Position numbers and translations under genes: made by a program. The notes beneath the pieces were generated by a model, which saw only the letters and a program-made list of their open reading frames with translations, did not search any database and had not been told where the DNA came from. DNA of 12,790 bases from an uncultured Solobacterium sp. Lineage in GTDB: Bacteria; Bacillota_I; Bacilli_A; Erysipelotrichales; Erysipelotrichaceae. Positions within the stretch are counted from its first letter, which is position 1; each line of letters begins with the position of its first letter. The DNA is taken from contig CALEMV010000153.1 of NCBI GenBank assembly GCA_937910655.1, forward strand, positions 1-12,790, read 5' to 3'. This document shows positions 1-6,522 of the stretch, in pieces.

Positions 1-300
1 GTTTGTTTCTAACAAATGAACATCATGTACTTCTGGTACTTCATCTAATAAGATAGCTTTAATACCATCATTTAATGTGGAATCCATTACCATACATCCA
101 TTACATGCACCTGTCATTGTTACTGTAACAATACCATCAGCATATCCTACTAAGAAGACGTCACCGCCATCTGCTTGAATATATGGACGAATCTTGTCCA
201 ATGTGTGCTGAATTCGCTGTAGAATGTCTTTGCGAACTGGATCTGTTTCTAGGGCAATTAAATCCGCACTGCTTTCAGCATAGAAATCTGTATCACTCAT
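1..300 (-). CDS. NFU/NifU C-terminal-domain Fe-S cluster scaffold protein (3' end cut by window edge)
   Basis: One hundred codons are visible before the window edge, with no stop reached. The product is a small NFU-type protein that in this family carries a [4Fe-4S] cluster, held by a CxxC from each monomer of a dimer, and delivers it to apoproteins in the cytoplasm. The diagnostic stretch is IRPYIQADGGDV (about residues 37-48), followed by GACNGC with Cys66 and Cys69. The domain is almost complete, so only a few residues should be missing. The ATG at 298-300 follows an AGGAAAGAGG-like ribosome site and lies 17 bases after the stop of the PAP2-like gene, so the two are probably co-transcribed. 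The link to that neighbour's function is not obvious. A scaffold near the Fe-S-rich Rnf module is plausible but unproven. Confidence 0.9.
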   Translation of the reverse strand, partial: MSDTDFYAESSADLIALETDPVRKDILQRIQHTLDKIRPYIQADGGDVFLVGYADGIVTVTMTGACNGCMVMDSTLNDGIKAILLDEVPEVHDVHLLETN

Positions 301-317
301 TACTTTAGCCTCTTTCC

Positions 318-788
318 TTACTTTACAAGATAGAAAATGTACGCAACGATTAACCCCCAAATAATACCACCAACAACTTCAACCCAACGATGACCAAGTA
401 CAGGTTTTAGCTTTGTTTTATAGATGGAGTTTTCGAATACGTGAGGATATTTCTCTTGTAAATCCTTGACTAATTGTTGCGTAACTTTAATATTTTGTCC
501 ACTATAATACCTCACATTTGCGGCATCATAGATAACAATGATTGCTAAAACAATGGTAATCGCAAATAGTGTTGAACTGAAACGCTCACGGAAACCAACC
601 GATAGGGCTAGGGCAGAAACCATCGCGCTATGTGAACTTGGAAAGCCACCGCAAGCAACGGTTAAACTCCATTCCCAATCGTGTTCAGGCTCAACAATAA
701 ATGCACAAATTGGTTTTAAAAGCTGTGCACTGATAGCCGCAAATATAGCACAAAATATAATATGTATCGTATTTAATGAAATTAACAT
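318..788 (-). CDS. Divergent PAP2 (DUF212) family integral membrane protein
   Basis: The 156-residue product matches the divergent PAP2 family. It has GGFPSSHSA at residues 47-55 (the phosphatase-like SGxxSSHSA block), YDAANVR at 87-93, and LGHRWVEVVGG near 131-141. Hydrophobic segments lie around residues 5-30, 55-68, 74-92 and 136-154. Family members are membrane proteins related to lipid phosphate phosphatases, and their substrate is generally unknown. I chose the ATG at 786-788 because CCTCT at 795-799 (AGAGG on this strand) sits six bases upstream and the family's N-terminus starts here. An in-frame ATG at 875 would add 29 residues but would run across the promoter region and into the S1 gene. 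Transcription probably starts at the extended -10 at 806-814. Confidence 0.85.
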   Translation of the reverse strand: MLISLNTIHIIFCAIFAAISAQLLKPICAFIVEPEHDWEWSLTVACGGFPSSHSAMVSALALSVGFRERFSSTLFAITIVLAIIVIYDAANVRYYSGQNIKVTQQLVKDLQEKYPHVFENSIYKTKLKPVLGHRWVEVVGGIIWGLIVAYIFYLVK

Positions 789-805
789 AACAAGCCTCTG
801 AATAA

Positions 806-814
806 AGTATACCA
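806..814 (-). promoter_or_regulatory. Extended -10 promoter (TGgTATACT) for the PAP2-like / NFU unit
   Basis: Read on the minus strand this is TGG-TATACT, a five-of-six -10 hexamer with an upstream TG. No good -35 is present at the right distance, which suits an extended -10 promoter. A start near base 799 would leave a leader of about 11 bases that still contains the AGAGG ribosome site. It faces the matching box at 833-841. Confidence 0.5.
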
Positions 815-840
815 CACATCTTTTCGTGAGTGTGCTATAC
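807..840. repeat. Inverted repeat embracing two divergent -10 boxes
   Basis: The arms are GTATACCACAC (807-817) and GTGTGCTATAC (830-840), 10 of 11 bases matching, separated by 12 bases. Each arm includes most of one divergent extended -10 box. This could be an operator for a dimeric regulator controlling both directions, or simply a consequence of two similar promoters placed head to head. Confidence 0.6.
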
Positions 841-841
841 T
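833..841 (+). promoter_or_regulatory. Extended -10 promoter (TGcTATACT) for the S1-protein / pgi unit
   Basis: TG at 833-834 followed by TATACT at 836-841 forms an extended -10. The predicted start near 848 gives a leader of about 17 bases before the ATG at 865, with GGAAA at 853-857 as a weak ribosome site. No recognisable -35 is present. It is the mirror image of the box at 806-814. Confidence 0.5.
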
Positions 842-864
842 TAAAAACGATTGGAAATGCTAAA

Positions 865-1233
865 ATGATATACAAACCAGGACAGATTGTAGAAGGAAAA
901 ATAACAGGGATTCAACCCTACGGTGCATTTGTGGCACTGGAACATCATGTGAGTGGACTAATCCACATCTCAGAAATTAGCGATGGATATGTTAAAGATA
1001 TTTCAAAGTTCGTTAGTGTAGGGGATGTTGTGAAGTTAAAAGTCCTGGAATGTGATGACAAGAGCAGTCATGTTAAGTTGTCATTAAAAGCACTTCAGAA
1101 AGCACACTCAAGAAATAGACGTAAACCGATGGGTCATAAACCAAGTTTACCAAATATGAAAATGGGTTTTCAGACAATCGCAAATGCTATGAGTGAATGG
1201 ATCAAAGAGGCGAAGGAGACTATTTTAAAATGA
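865..1233 (+). CDS. S1-domain RNA-binding protein, GSP13/YugI-CvfD type
   Basis: The 122-residue cytoplasmic protein has one S1 (OB-fold) domain at about residues 3-76. It starts with PGQIVEGKITGIQPYGAFVA and continues through GLIHISEIS and VGDVVKLKVLECD to VKLSLKAL. A basic C-terminal tail (SRNRRKPMGHK) follows. Length and layout match the GSP13/CvfD group of ribosome- or RNA-associated stress proteins of Bacillota, which bind RNA and affect translation. The ATG at 865 is chosen because the S1 domain begins immediately after it. The in-frame GTG at 826 would place translation over the promoter. The stop overlaps the pgi start (ATGA), so translation of the two genes is probably coupled. Confidence 0.87.
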   Translation: MIYKPGQIVEGKITGIQPYGAFVALEHHVSGLIHISEISDGYVKDISKFVSVGDVVKLKVLECDDKSSHVKLSLKALQKAHSRNRRKPMGHKPSLPNMKMGFQTIANAMSEWIKEAKETILK

Positions 1234-2510
1234 TGAAGTTAAATACATCACACGCTTTACTCAAGGAAAGTATTGAAAGTTATCAAGAAAAAGTAAATGA
1301 ACTACACAAAGTAATTTTTGAAAGAACTGGTGCCGGTAACGACTTTATGGGATGGGTCGATTGGGCTGAAACATATGATAAGGCTGAATTCGAACGCATC
1401 TTAAAGGTTGCTGAAAAAGTAAAGGATAAGGCTGAAGTATTACTTGTATGTGGTATCGGTGGATCTTACTTAGGTGCACGTGCCGCAATCGAAATGATTC
1501 AAGGTCTTTATTCAGGTAATAAGACAGAAGTTATTTTCGTAGGTAATACATTCTCATCTACATATATTGCACAGGTATTAAAGCACATCGAAGACAAGAG
1601 TGTTGTAATGAACGTTATCTCTAAGTCTGGTACAACAACTGAAACAGCACTTGCTTTCCGTGTATTCCGTGAATTCATGGAAAAGAAATATGGCAAGGAA
1701 GAATGCAAGGAACGTATCATCGCAACTACAGATAAAGCACGTGGTACATTAAAGGCATTAGCTGATAAGGAAGGCTATGAAACATTCGTTATTCCTGATG
1801 ATATCGGCGGTAGATATTCTGTTATTACACCAGTAGGTCTAGTACCACTTGCAATTATGGGAGTGGATATCAAGAAGATCATGGCTGGTCTTTACGATGC
1901 ATATAAGGAATTAAATACTGCAGATCTTTCTAAGAATCCTGCTTATCAATATGCTGTATGCAGACGTATTTTACAGAACCAGGGTTATGATGTAGAAATG
2001 TTTGTTGCCTATGAACCACAGCTTGCAATGCTTGCTGAATGGTGGAAGCAGTTATTGGGTGAATCTGAAGGTAAGGATGGTAAGGGTATCTTGCCAGATA
2101 GTGCAAACTTCTCAACAGATTTACATAGCTTAGGACAGTTTATCCAAGAGGGTAAGAAAGTTCTATTTGAGACAATCCTAGAAGTAGAAAATCCTACAGA
2201 AGATCTACTGATTCCAACGGATGCAGAAAATAGCGACCAGATGAACTACCTTGCTGGTAAGTCATATGACTGGGTCAATAAGATGGCTTGTCTTGGCACA
2301 ATTGAAGCTCACGAAGTAACAGGTGGTGTTCCTAACTTAATTATTTCTATTCCAGATATGAAGGAATACTCATTTGGATATCTCTGCTATTTCTTCTTCA
2401 TCGCTACAGCGATGACTTGCTATATGATTGATATCAACCCATTCAATCAGCCAGGTGTAGAAATCTATAAGAAGAATATGTTCCGTTTATTAGGTAAACC
2501 TGCTAAGTAA
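1230..2510 (+). CDS. pgi: Glucose-6-phosphate isomerase
   Basis: The 426-residue protein interconverts glucose-6-phosphate and fructose-6-phosphate in glycolysis. Visible blocks are GIGGSYLG (75-82), the phosphate-binding SKSGTTTE (131-138), family signature one around IGGRYSV (192-198), and signature two around FNQPGVEIYKK (405-415). By alignment to known isomerases the likely catalytic residues are Glu278 (in GESEGK), His299 (in DLHSLGQF) and Lys414. The length fits the short bacterial form (about 430-450). The start is ATG 1230, overlapping the S1 gene's TGA by four bases, with AAGGAG at 1213-1218. An ATG at 1233 is an alternative. An upstream in-frame ATG at 1197 would lie deep inside the S1 gene and is not favoured. 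Coupling to an S1 protein may tie pgi output to growth state, which is inference. Confidence 0.97.
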   Translation: MMKLNTSHALLKESIESYQEKVNELHKVIFERTGAGNDFMGWVDWAETYDKAEFERILKVAEKVKDKAEVLLVCGIGGSYLGARAAIEMIQGLYSGNKTEVIFVGNTFSSTYIAQVLKHIEDKSVVMNVISKSGTTTETALAFRVFREFMEKKYGKEECKERIIATTDKARGTLKALADKEGYETFVIPDDIGGRYSVITPVGLVPLAIMGVDIKKIMAGLYDAYKELNTADLSKNPAYQYAVCRRILQNQGYDVEMFVAYEPQLAMLAEWWKQLLGESEGKDGKGILPDSANFSTDLHSLGQFIQEGKKVLFETILEVENPTEDLLIPTDAENSDQMNYLAGKSYDWVNKMACLGTIEAHEVTGGVPNLIISIPDMKEYSFGYLCYFFFIATAMTCYMIDINPFNQPGVEIYKKNMFRLLGKPAK

Positions 2511-2516
2511 GTCTTT

Positions 2517-2546
2517 AAGAGGAAGAAATTCCTCTTTTGATTTTAT
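2517..2546 (+). terminator. Rho-independent terminator after pgi
   Basis: AAGAGGAA (2517-2524) pairs with TTCCTCTT (2529-2536) around a GAAA tetraloop, followed by TTTTGATTTT. It ends the S1-pgi unit six bases after the pgi stop. Some read-through into the MATE gene is possible, since I see no convincing promoter in the 22 bases before the MATE start. Confidence 0.8.
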
Positions 2547-2568
2547 GAATAGAAAGGAAGGTGTGTAG

Positions 2569-3933
2569 ATGTCTACAATAAATCAAGAGGCGCATTATCG
2601 CCGTATGACACAAGATTCAATTCCACACTTAATTACGCAGCTAGCAGTTCCAACGATTATATCGATGCTCGTAACGAGTATCTATAATATGGCGGACACT
2701 TACTTTGTAGGTACAATTAGTACTTCTGCAAGTGGTGCGACTGGTATTGTATTTAGTTTGATGTCTATTCTACAGGCCTTTGGCTTTATGTTTGGGCATG
2801 GTGCAGGTGCGAATATTTCACAACAACTAGGCTCAAAAAATGTAGAGAAGGCTAGAATATACGCTTCGACAAGTTTCTTTCTTTCTATTTTTGTTGGTGC
2901 AGTTGTAATGGTCATTGGACTCATCTTTATGGATCCAATGATGCGTTTGATGGGTAGTACAGACACCATCCTTCCTTATGCTAGAATATATGCATTCTAT
3001 ATTTTGCTTGCAGGCATGGCTATGACATCAAGCTGTGTGTTAAACAATATCTTGCGCTATGAAGGCAAAGCCTTCTATGCGATGATTGGTTTAACACTTG
3101 GTGGTGTCTTGAATATCTTTGGTGATTATATTTTAGTTCGCATATTTCATATGGGTATTGCAGGTGCAGGCCTTAGTACAACTATCTCACAATATATTAG
3201 TATGTTTGTGCTTGTACTACCTTATTTACAAGGTAAAACTCAAAGCCGTTTACAACCAAAATATGTAACATGCAAGCCTGAAATTTTGAATCGTATCTTT
3301 ACGACAGGATTACCATCTTTAAGCCGACAAGGATTAAATTCACTTTCTACAATGGTATTAAATACAACATCTGCGATGTATGGAGATGCGGCTGTTGCAG
3401 GTATCTCTATCGCAACACGTATTGTTTCATTCTTGTTCTGTGTTGCGCTTGGCATTGGTCAAGGCTTCCAACCGGTGAGTGCGTTCAACTATGGTGCGAA
3501 AATCTACAGTCGTGTTAAGAAGGGATTTTACTTTACACTCAAGAGTGGTACAGCCCTGATGGCAATTCTTGCGGTTCTCGCATTTACCTTCTCGGGTCAG
3601 TTTGTGGCACTCTTTAGAGATGATCCTGATGTAATTGCAGTTGGTACAACGGCATTGCGCTTCCAATGTATATCCTTAGTATTAATGCCGATGACGATGT
3701 ATGGTAACATGTTATTCCAGTCAATATCACGTAGTGCTGTTGCAACATTCTTAGCGATGTTACGTAGTGGTTTGGTTCTAATTCCTGCTGTTATCATCTT
3801 GCATGCATGTTTTGGGATTGCGGGCATTGAAGCGGCACAATCTGTTAGTGAGATTACAACTGCAATTATTTCACTACCATTTATCCTTTACTTATTTAAA
3901 ACATTTCCAGAAGATGGAAGGGATATCATATAA
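2569..3933 (+). CDS. MATE family multidrug/toxin efflux transporter
   Basis: The 454-residue polytopic protein has about twelve hydrophobic segments in two halves, as expected for MATE cation antiporters in the plasma membrane. N-terminal signatures include PTIISMLVTSIYNMADTYFV (residues about 29-48) and GFMFGHGAGANISQQLGSKN. The second half repeats the fold with LPSLSRQGLNS and GIGQGFQPVSAFNYGAK. The latter motif (GxGQGFQPxxxxNYGA) is typical of the MepA-like bacterial branch. The start ATG at 2569 has AAAGGAAGG at 2553-2561. The substrate cannot be told from sequence; family members export cationic drugs or metabolites using Na+ or H+ gradients. If Rnf here pumps ions it could supply that gradient, but that is only a contextual thought. 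Confidence 0.92.
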   Translation: MSTINQEAHYRRMTQDSIPHLITQLAVPTIISMLVTSIYNMADTYFVGTISTSASGATGIVFSLMSILQAFGFMFGHGAGANISQQLGSKNVEKARIYASTSFFLSIFVGAVVMVIGLIFMDPMMRLMGSTDTILPYARIYAFYILLAGMAMTSSCVLNNILRYEGKAFYAMIGLTLGGVLNIFGDYILVRIFHMGIAGAGLSTTISQYISMFVLVLPYLQGKTQSRLQPKYVTCKPEILNRIFTTGLPSLSRQGLNSLSTMVLNTTSAMYGDAAVAGISIATRIVSFLFCVALGIGQGFQPVSAFNYGAKIYSRVKKGFYFTLKSGTALMAILAVLAFTFSGQFVALFRDDPDVIAVGTTALRFQCISLVLMPMTMYGNMLFQSISRSAVATFLAMLRSGLVLIPAVIILHACFGIAGIEAAQSVSEITTAIISLPFILYLFKTFPEDGRDII

Positions 3934-3958
3934 AAAAGCGATGGAATCATCGCTTTTT
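3933..3958. terminator. Bidirectional terminator between the MATE gene and apbE
   Basis: AAAAAGCGATG (3933-3943) pairs perfectly with CATCGCTTTTT (3948-3958) around a GAAT loop. An A-tract on one side and a T-tract on the other let it act in both directions for the two convergent genes. It overlaps the last base of the MATE stop and the first bases of the apbE stop. Confidence 0.85.
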
Positions 3959-5111
3959 AGTAAGTAATATTATCTTTTAAGCCTTCGCTTGAAACAACAT
4001 AATAGCCATTTGTTTCTTTGCCTTCACCTTGTTTTTTATCTAAATCCATAACCCATACTGCATTTGCTTCTTTTCCGGTTGCTTGTTTGTAGGCTTCTAG
4101 TACCTTCTTTCCATCTTCGATGGAGAGTGTAAATAATGTTGTACTTAAGCAGTCAGCGACACCAGAATTTTCTGTGATGATTGTGACACTGCGGTAGTGA
4201 CTTGCAGGGTAATTTGTGGATGGATCGATAATATGGTGATAACTCTTTCCATCTGTTGCGATATAGAAGCGTTCATAGTCTCCACTTGTCACAAATGAGA
4301 AAGATCCTTTTGAAGAGATTAATGCAAGACCATTTGGCAATGCGCCTTCTGGATCGGCAATACCAACATTCCATGTAGTTCCATCTGGTTTATCATTGAC
4401 TGTACGAATATTTCTGCCGACATTGAAGTAACCTGCTTGCATGTTTTGACTCACTTCTTGAGCAACTAGTTCAGTGGCGTAGCCTTTCGCAATACCACCA
4501 ACATCAAATGATTGACATGGCTGAGTAATATATACTGTGCTTTCTTCGTCGTTGATGATGACGTTATCCCAACCCTTACAGCCAGCAGCTTGTGTAAGTT
4601 CTTCCTCTGATGGAAGATTACCAAGTTGTTTTTCAGCGTTGAGTTTAATACCTTCTTCACGATACTTATGCCAAACCTTAAGAAGGGCACCCATGGTAAT
4701 GTCGAATTCGCCATTGGAATAATCATAGAACTGTTTTGCCATATGCAACATGTCAATGATTGGTTTATCAACTTTGATTGGTTTGATACCTGCGTTATCA
4801 TTAACTGTCTTTAGGTTGTTAATACCATCGTAGTCGTTATAAATATCAAATAACTGGTTGTAGTATCGAAGTAGGGTAGTGCTGTCCTTGAAATGGGCAG
4901 CTGCTGATTCTGTATTCGTTGTATATTCCATGTAACTATAGATTGTATCGAAACCTACATCAGAACTCACATTTTCATATTTGGTTAGGCTTTCACTGTT
5001 GGTTGAAGTGTTGTTAGAAGCACTATTTTTACTTCCTTTTGTTGTACAGCCGGCAAGTAGTGTACAAACGCTTAATGCGCCGATCAATAATTTAGTTATT
5101 TTTCTTTTCAT
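3957..5111 (-). CDS. apbE: ApbE-type FAD:protein FMN transferase, lipoprotein
   Basis: The 384-residue exported enzyme moves FMN from FAD onto threonines of target proteins, as known for RnfD, RnfG and Nqr subunits. The N-terminus is a lipoprotein signal (MKRKITKLLIG...LLAGC) with lipid-anchored Cys22, placing it outside the membrane. Family blocks visible are EFDITMGALLKVW, DVGGIAKGYATEL, a FNVGRNIRTV block, TSGDYERFY, YHHIIDP, and VADCLSTTLF with the expected metal/flavin-site Asp320 and Thr324. Two blocks deviate: the usual GGN reads GRN, and DPxTG reads DPSTN. It is transcribed divergently from rnfC, so the modifying enzyme sits beside its five predicted target sites. No Shine-Dalgarno sequence precedes the ATG; the adjacent promoter suggests a leaderless mRNA. 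Confidence 0.93.
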   Translation of the reverse strand: MKRKITKLLIGALSVCTLLAGCTTKGSKNSASNNTSTNSESLTKYENVSSDVGFDTIYSYMEYTTNTESAAAHFKDSTTLLRYYNQLFDIYNDYDGINNLKTVNDNAGIKPIKVDKPIIDMLHMAKQFYDYSNGEFDITMGALLKVWHKYREEGIKLNAEKQLGNLPSEEELTQAAGCKGWDNVIINDEESTVYITQPCQSFDVGGIAKGYATELVAQEVSQNMQAGYFNVGRNIRTVNDKPDGTTWNVGIADPEGALPNGLALISSKGSFSFVTSGDYERFYIATDGKSYHHIIDPSTNYPASHYRSVTIITENSGVADCLSTTLFTLSIEDGKKVLEAYKQATGKEANAVWVMDLDKKQGEGKETNGYYVVSSEGLKDNITY

Positions 5112-5117
5112 ATCTAA

Positions 5118-5147
5118 ACTATATCATAAAAGCCGTCTTACTGTTAA
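5118..5147 (-). promoter_or_regulatory. Predicted apbE promoter giving a leaderless transcript
   Basis: On the minus strand, TTAACA (5142-5147) lies 18 bases before TATAGT (5118-5123). Only six bases separate the -10 from the apbE ATG, so the transcript should begin at or next to the start codon. The -35 overlaps the -35 of the rnf promoter by two bases (5142-5143), so the two promoters may compete or be co-regulated. Confidence 0.5.
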
Positions 5148-5166
5148 TGCGGGAATATGTTATAAT
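5138..5166 (+). promoter_or_regulatory. Strong sigma-A-type promoter of the rnf operon
   Basis: TTACTG (5138-5143), a 17-base spacer and a perfect TATAAT (5161-5166) with an extended TG at 5158-5159. Transcription should start near 5173, leaving about 30 bases of leader before rnfC. That is too short for a riboswitch. Confidence 0.8.
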
Positions 5167-5202
5167 TTTGTGTGATTTCAGATGAGGAAAGGAAAGAATA
5201 TT

Positions 5203-6510
5203 ATGTCAATATTTACAGGACCAATGAAGCTTCATTTAAATGGACATAAGGATTGGACTCTTCACAAAGAAGTATTGAAGTCTATCGATCCAGATGTTGT
5301 TTGGATTCCGCTTGTAAACGGTGTTGCCCCATGCCAACCACTTGTTCAAGTTGGAGATGAAGTTAAGATTGGACAAAAGATAGCAGAAAGAAATGATGCA
5401 TTCTATTTACCACTCTTTGCGTCTGTTTCCGGTACTGTTACGGGTATCGAAAAGTTCTTGGGTGCAGGTGGTACAATGATTGACCATCTACGCATTCAAA
5501 ATGACCACAAACATACAGTAGAACGTGCGTTTGCGGCGTTTGATTATGAAAAGGCTAGCTGGCAGGAATTACATGCATTTGCCAAGGAGTCCGGTATGCT
5601 TGGCTTAGGTGGTGCAGGATTTCCATCTTATGTAAAGTATAACAAGCCAGAGAATGTAGAACTTTTTATCGTAAATGCGGTTGAATGTGAACCATTTTTA
5701 ACATCTGATTATAAGAATATTGAAGAAAACATGGACTTACTAAAGGTAGGTACACTTGCATTCTTCAAGATGAGTAATGCAAAGGCTGGTTGTATCGCAA
5801 TCAAGGAAGATAAGAAGGAACAGATTGCCCAACTGCAAGAAACATTTAAGGGAACACCAATCGAGGTGCGTATCGTTCCTAACGTTTACCCTATGGGTTG
5901 GGAAAGAACACTTGTATACCAGCTAACAAAGAAGCGCTATGACAGATTACCAATTGAAGCAGGCTGTATTGTTAACAACGCATCTACAGCAATTGCATTT
6001 GGTAATGCGCTCGTAAATGGTATGCCAGTTACACATAAGTACTTAACTGTATCTGGTGATGCGGTTAAGAATCCACAGAATGTATATGTTCCTGTTGGAA
6101 CAAAGGTACATGAGATTATCGACGCTGTTGGTGGATATAAAGATGGTGTGGATGATGTAGTGTTACTAGCTGGTGGACCAATGATGGGTCGTGCAATTCC
6201 TAATGATCAATTCGTAGTAATGGCACAAAACAATGGTCTTACAATTCAGAAGTATGAGAAGCCAGATACAGTTGCTTGTTTACGTTGTGGACGTTGTACG
6301 GAAACATGTCCATCTGGATTACAACCAGTACGTATCGCTTCTGAACATAAGTCTGTAGACTACGATACATTAATTCGTTTAGATGTAATGAACTGTATTG
6401 AATGTGGTCTATGTACATATGTATGTCCATCTAAGATTGAAGTAACTGAGAATGTTAGACGTGCAAAGACATTTGTACGTGCAAAACTAGCAGCACAGGC
6501 AAAGAAATAG
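5203..6510 (+). CDS. rnfC: Rnf complex subunit RnfC (NADH/FMN and Fe-S subunit)
   Basis: The 435-residue peripheral cytoplasmic subunit exchanges electrons with NAD(H) in the Rnf ion-pumping ferredoxin:NAD+ oxidoreductase. An N-terminal barrel-sandwich region (VQVGDEVKIGQKIAE, about 48-62) precedes the nucleotide-binding LGLGGAGFP (133-141) and a central flavin-fold and SLBB region. Two [4Fe-4S] motifs lie at the C-terminus: Cys359-362-365-369 (CLRCGRCTETCP) and Cys398-401-404-408 (CIECGLCTYVCP). All eight cysteines are present and the length is normal for a clostridial RnfC. I place the start at ATG 5203, which follows the AGGAAAGG stretch at 5185-5192. The ATG at 5182 lies before that ribosome site and would only add MRKGKNI. 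It is the first gene of the operon. Confidence 0.96.
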   Translation: MSIFTGPMKLHLNGHKDWTLHKEVLKSIDPDVVWIPLVNGVAPCQPLVQVGDEVKIGQKIAERNDAFYLPLFASVSGTVTGIEKFLGAGGTMIDHLRIQNDHKHTVERAFAAFDYEKASWQELHAFAKESGMLGLGGAGFPSYVKYNKPENVELFIVNAVECEPFLTSDYKNIEENMDLLKVGTLAFFKMSNAKAGCIAIKEDKKEQIAQLQETFKGTPIEVRIVPNVYPMGWERTLVYQLTKKRYDRLPIEAGCIVNNASTAIAFGNALVNGMPVTHKYLTVSGDAVKNPQNVYVPVGTKVHEIIDAVGGYKDGVDDVVLLAGGPMMGRAIPNDQFVVMAQNNGLTIQKYEKPDTVACLRCGRCTETCPSGLQPVRIASEHKSVDYDTLIRLDVMNCIECGLCTYVCPSKIEVTENVRRAKTFVRAKLAAQAKK

Positions 6511-6522
6511 GAGGCAAGAAAA

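Noticed and set aside
538-801. An 87-codon open frame on the plus strand opposite the PAP2-like gene.
   Set aside because: It is antisense to a clear family match, has no ribosome site and no recognisable protein features; the same applies to the other open frames opposite pgi, the MATE gene and the rnf genes.
2537-2568. A dedicated promoter for the MATE gene (TTGATT with TATGAA nearby).
   Set aside because: The two hexamers are almost adjacent instead of about 17 bases apart and overlap the pgi terminator T-tract.
5167-5202. A flavin-sensing (FMN) riboswitch ahead of the rnf operon.
   Set aside because: The predicted transcript leader is only about 30 bases, far too short, and no conserved RFN-like elements are visible.
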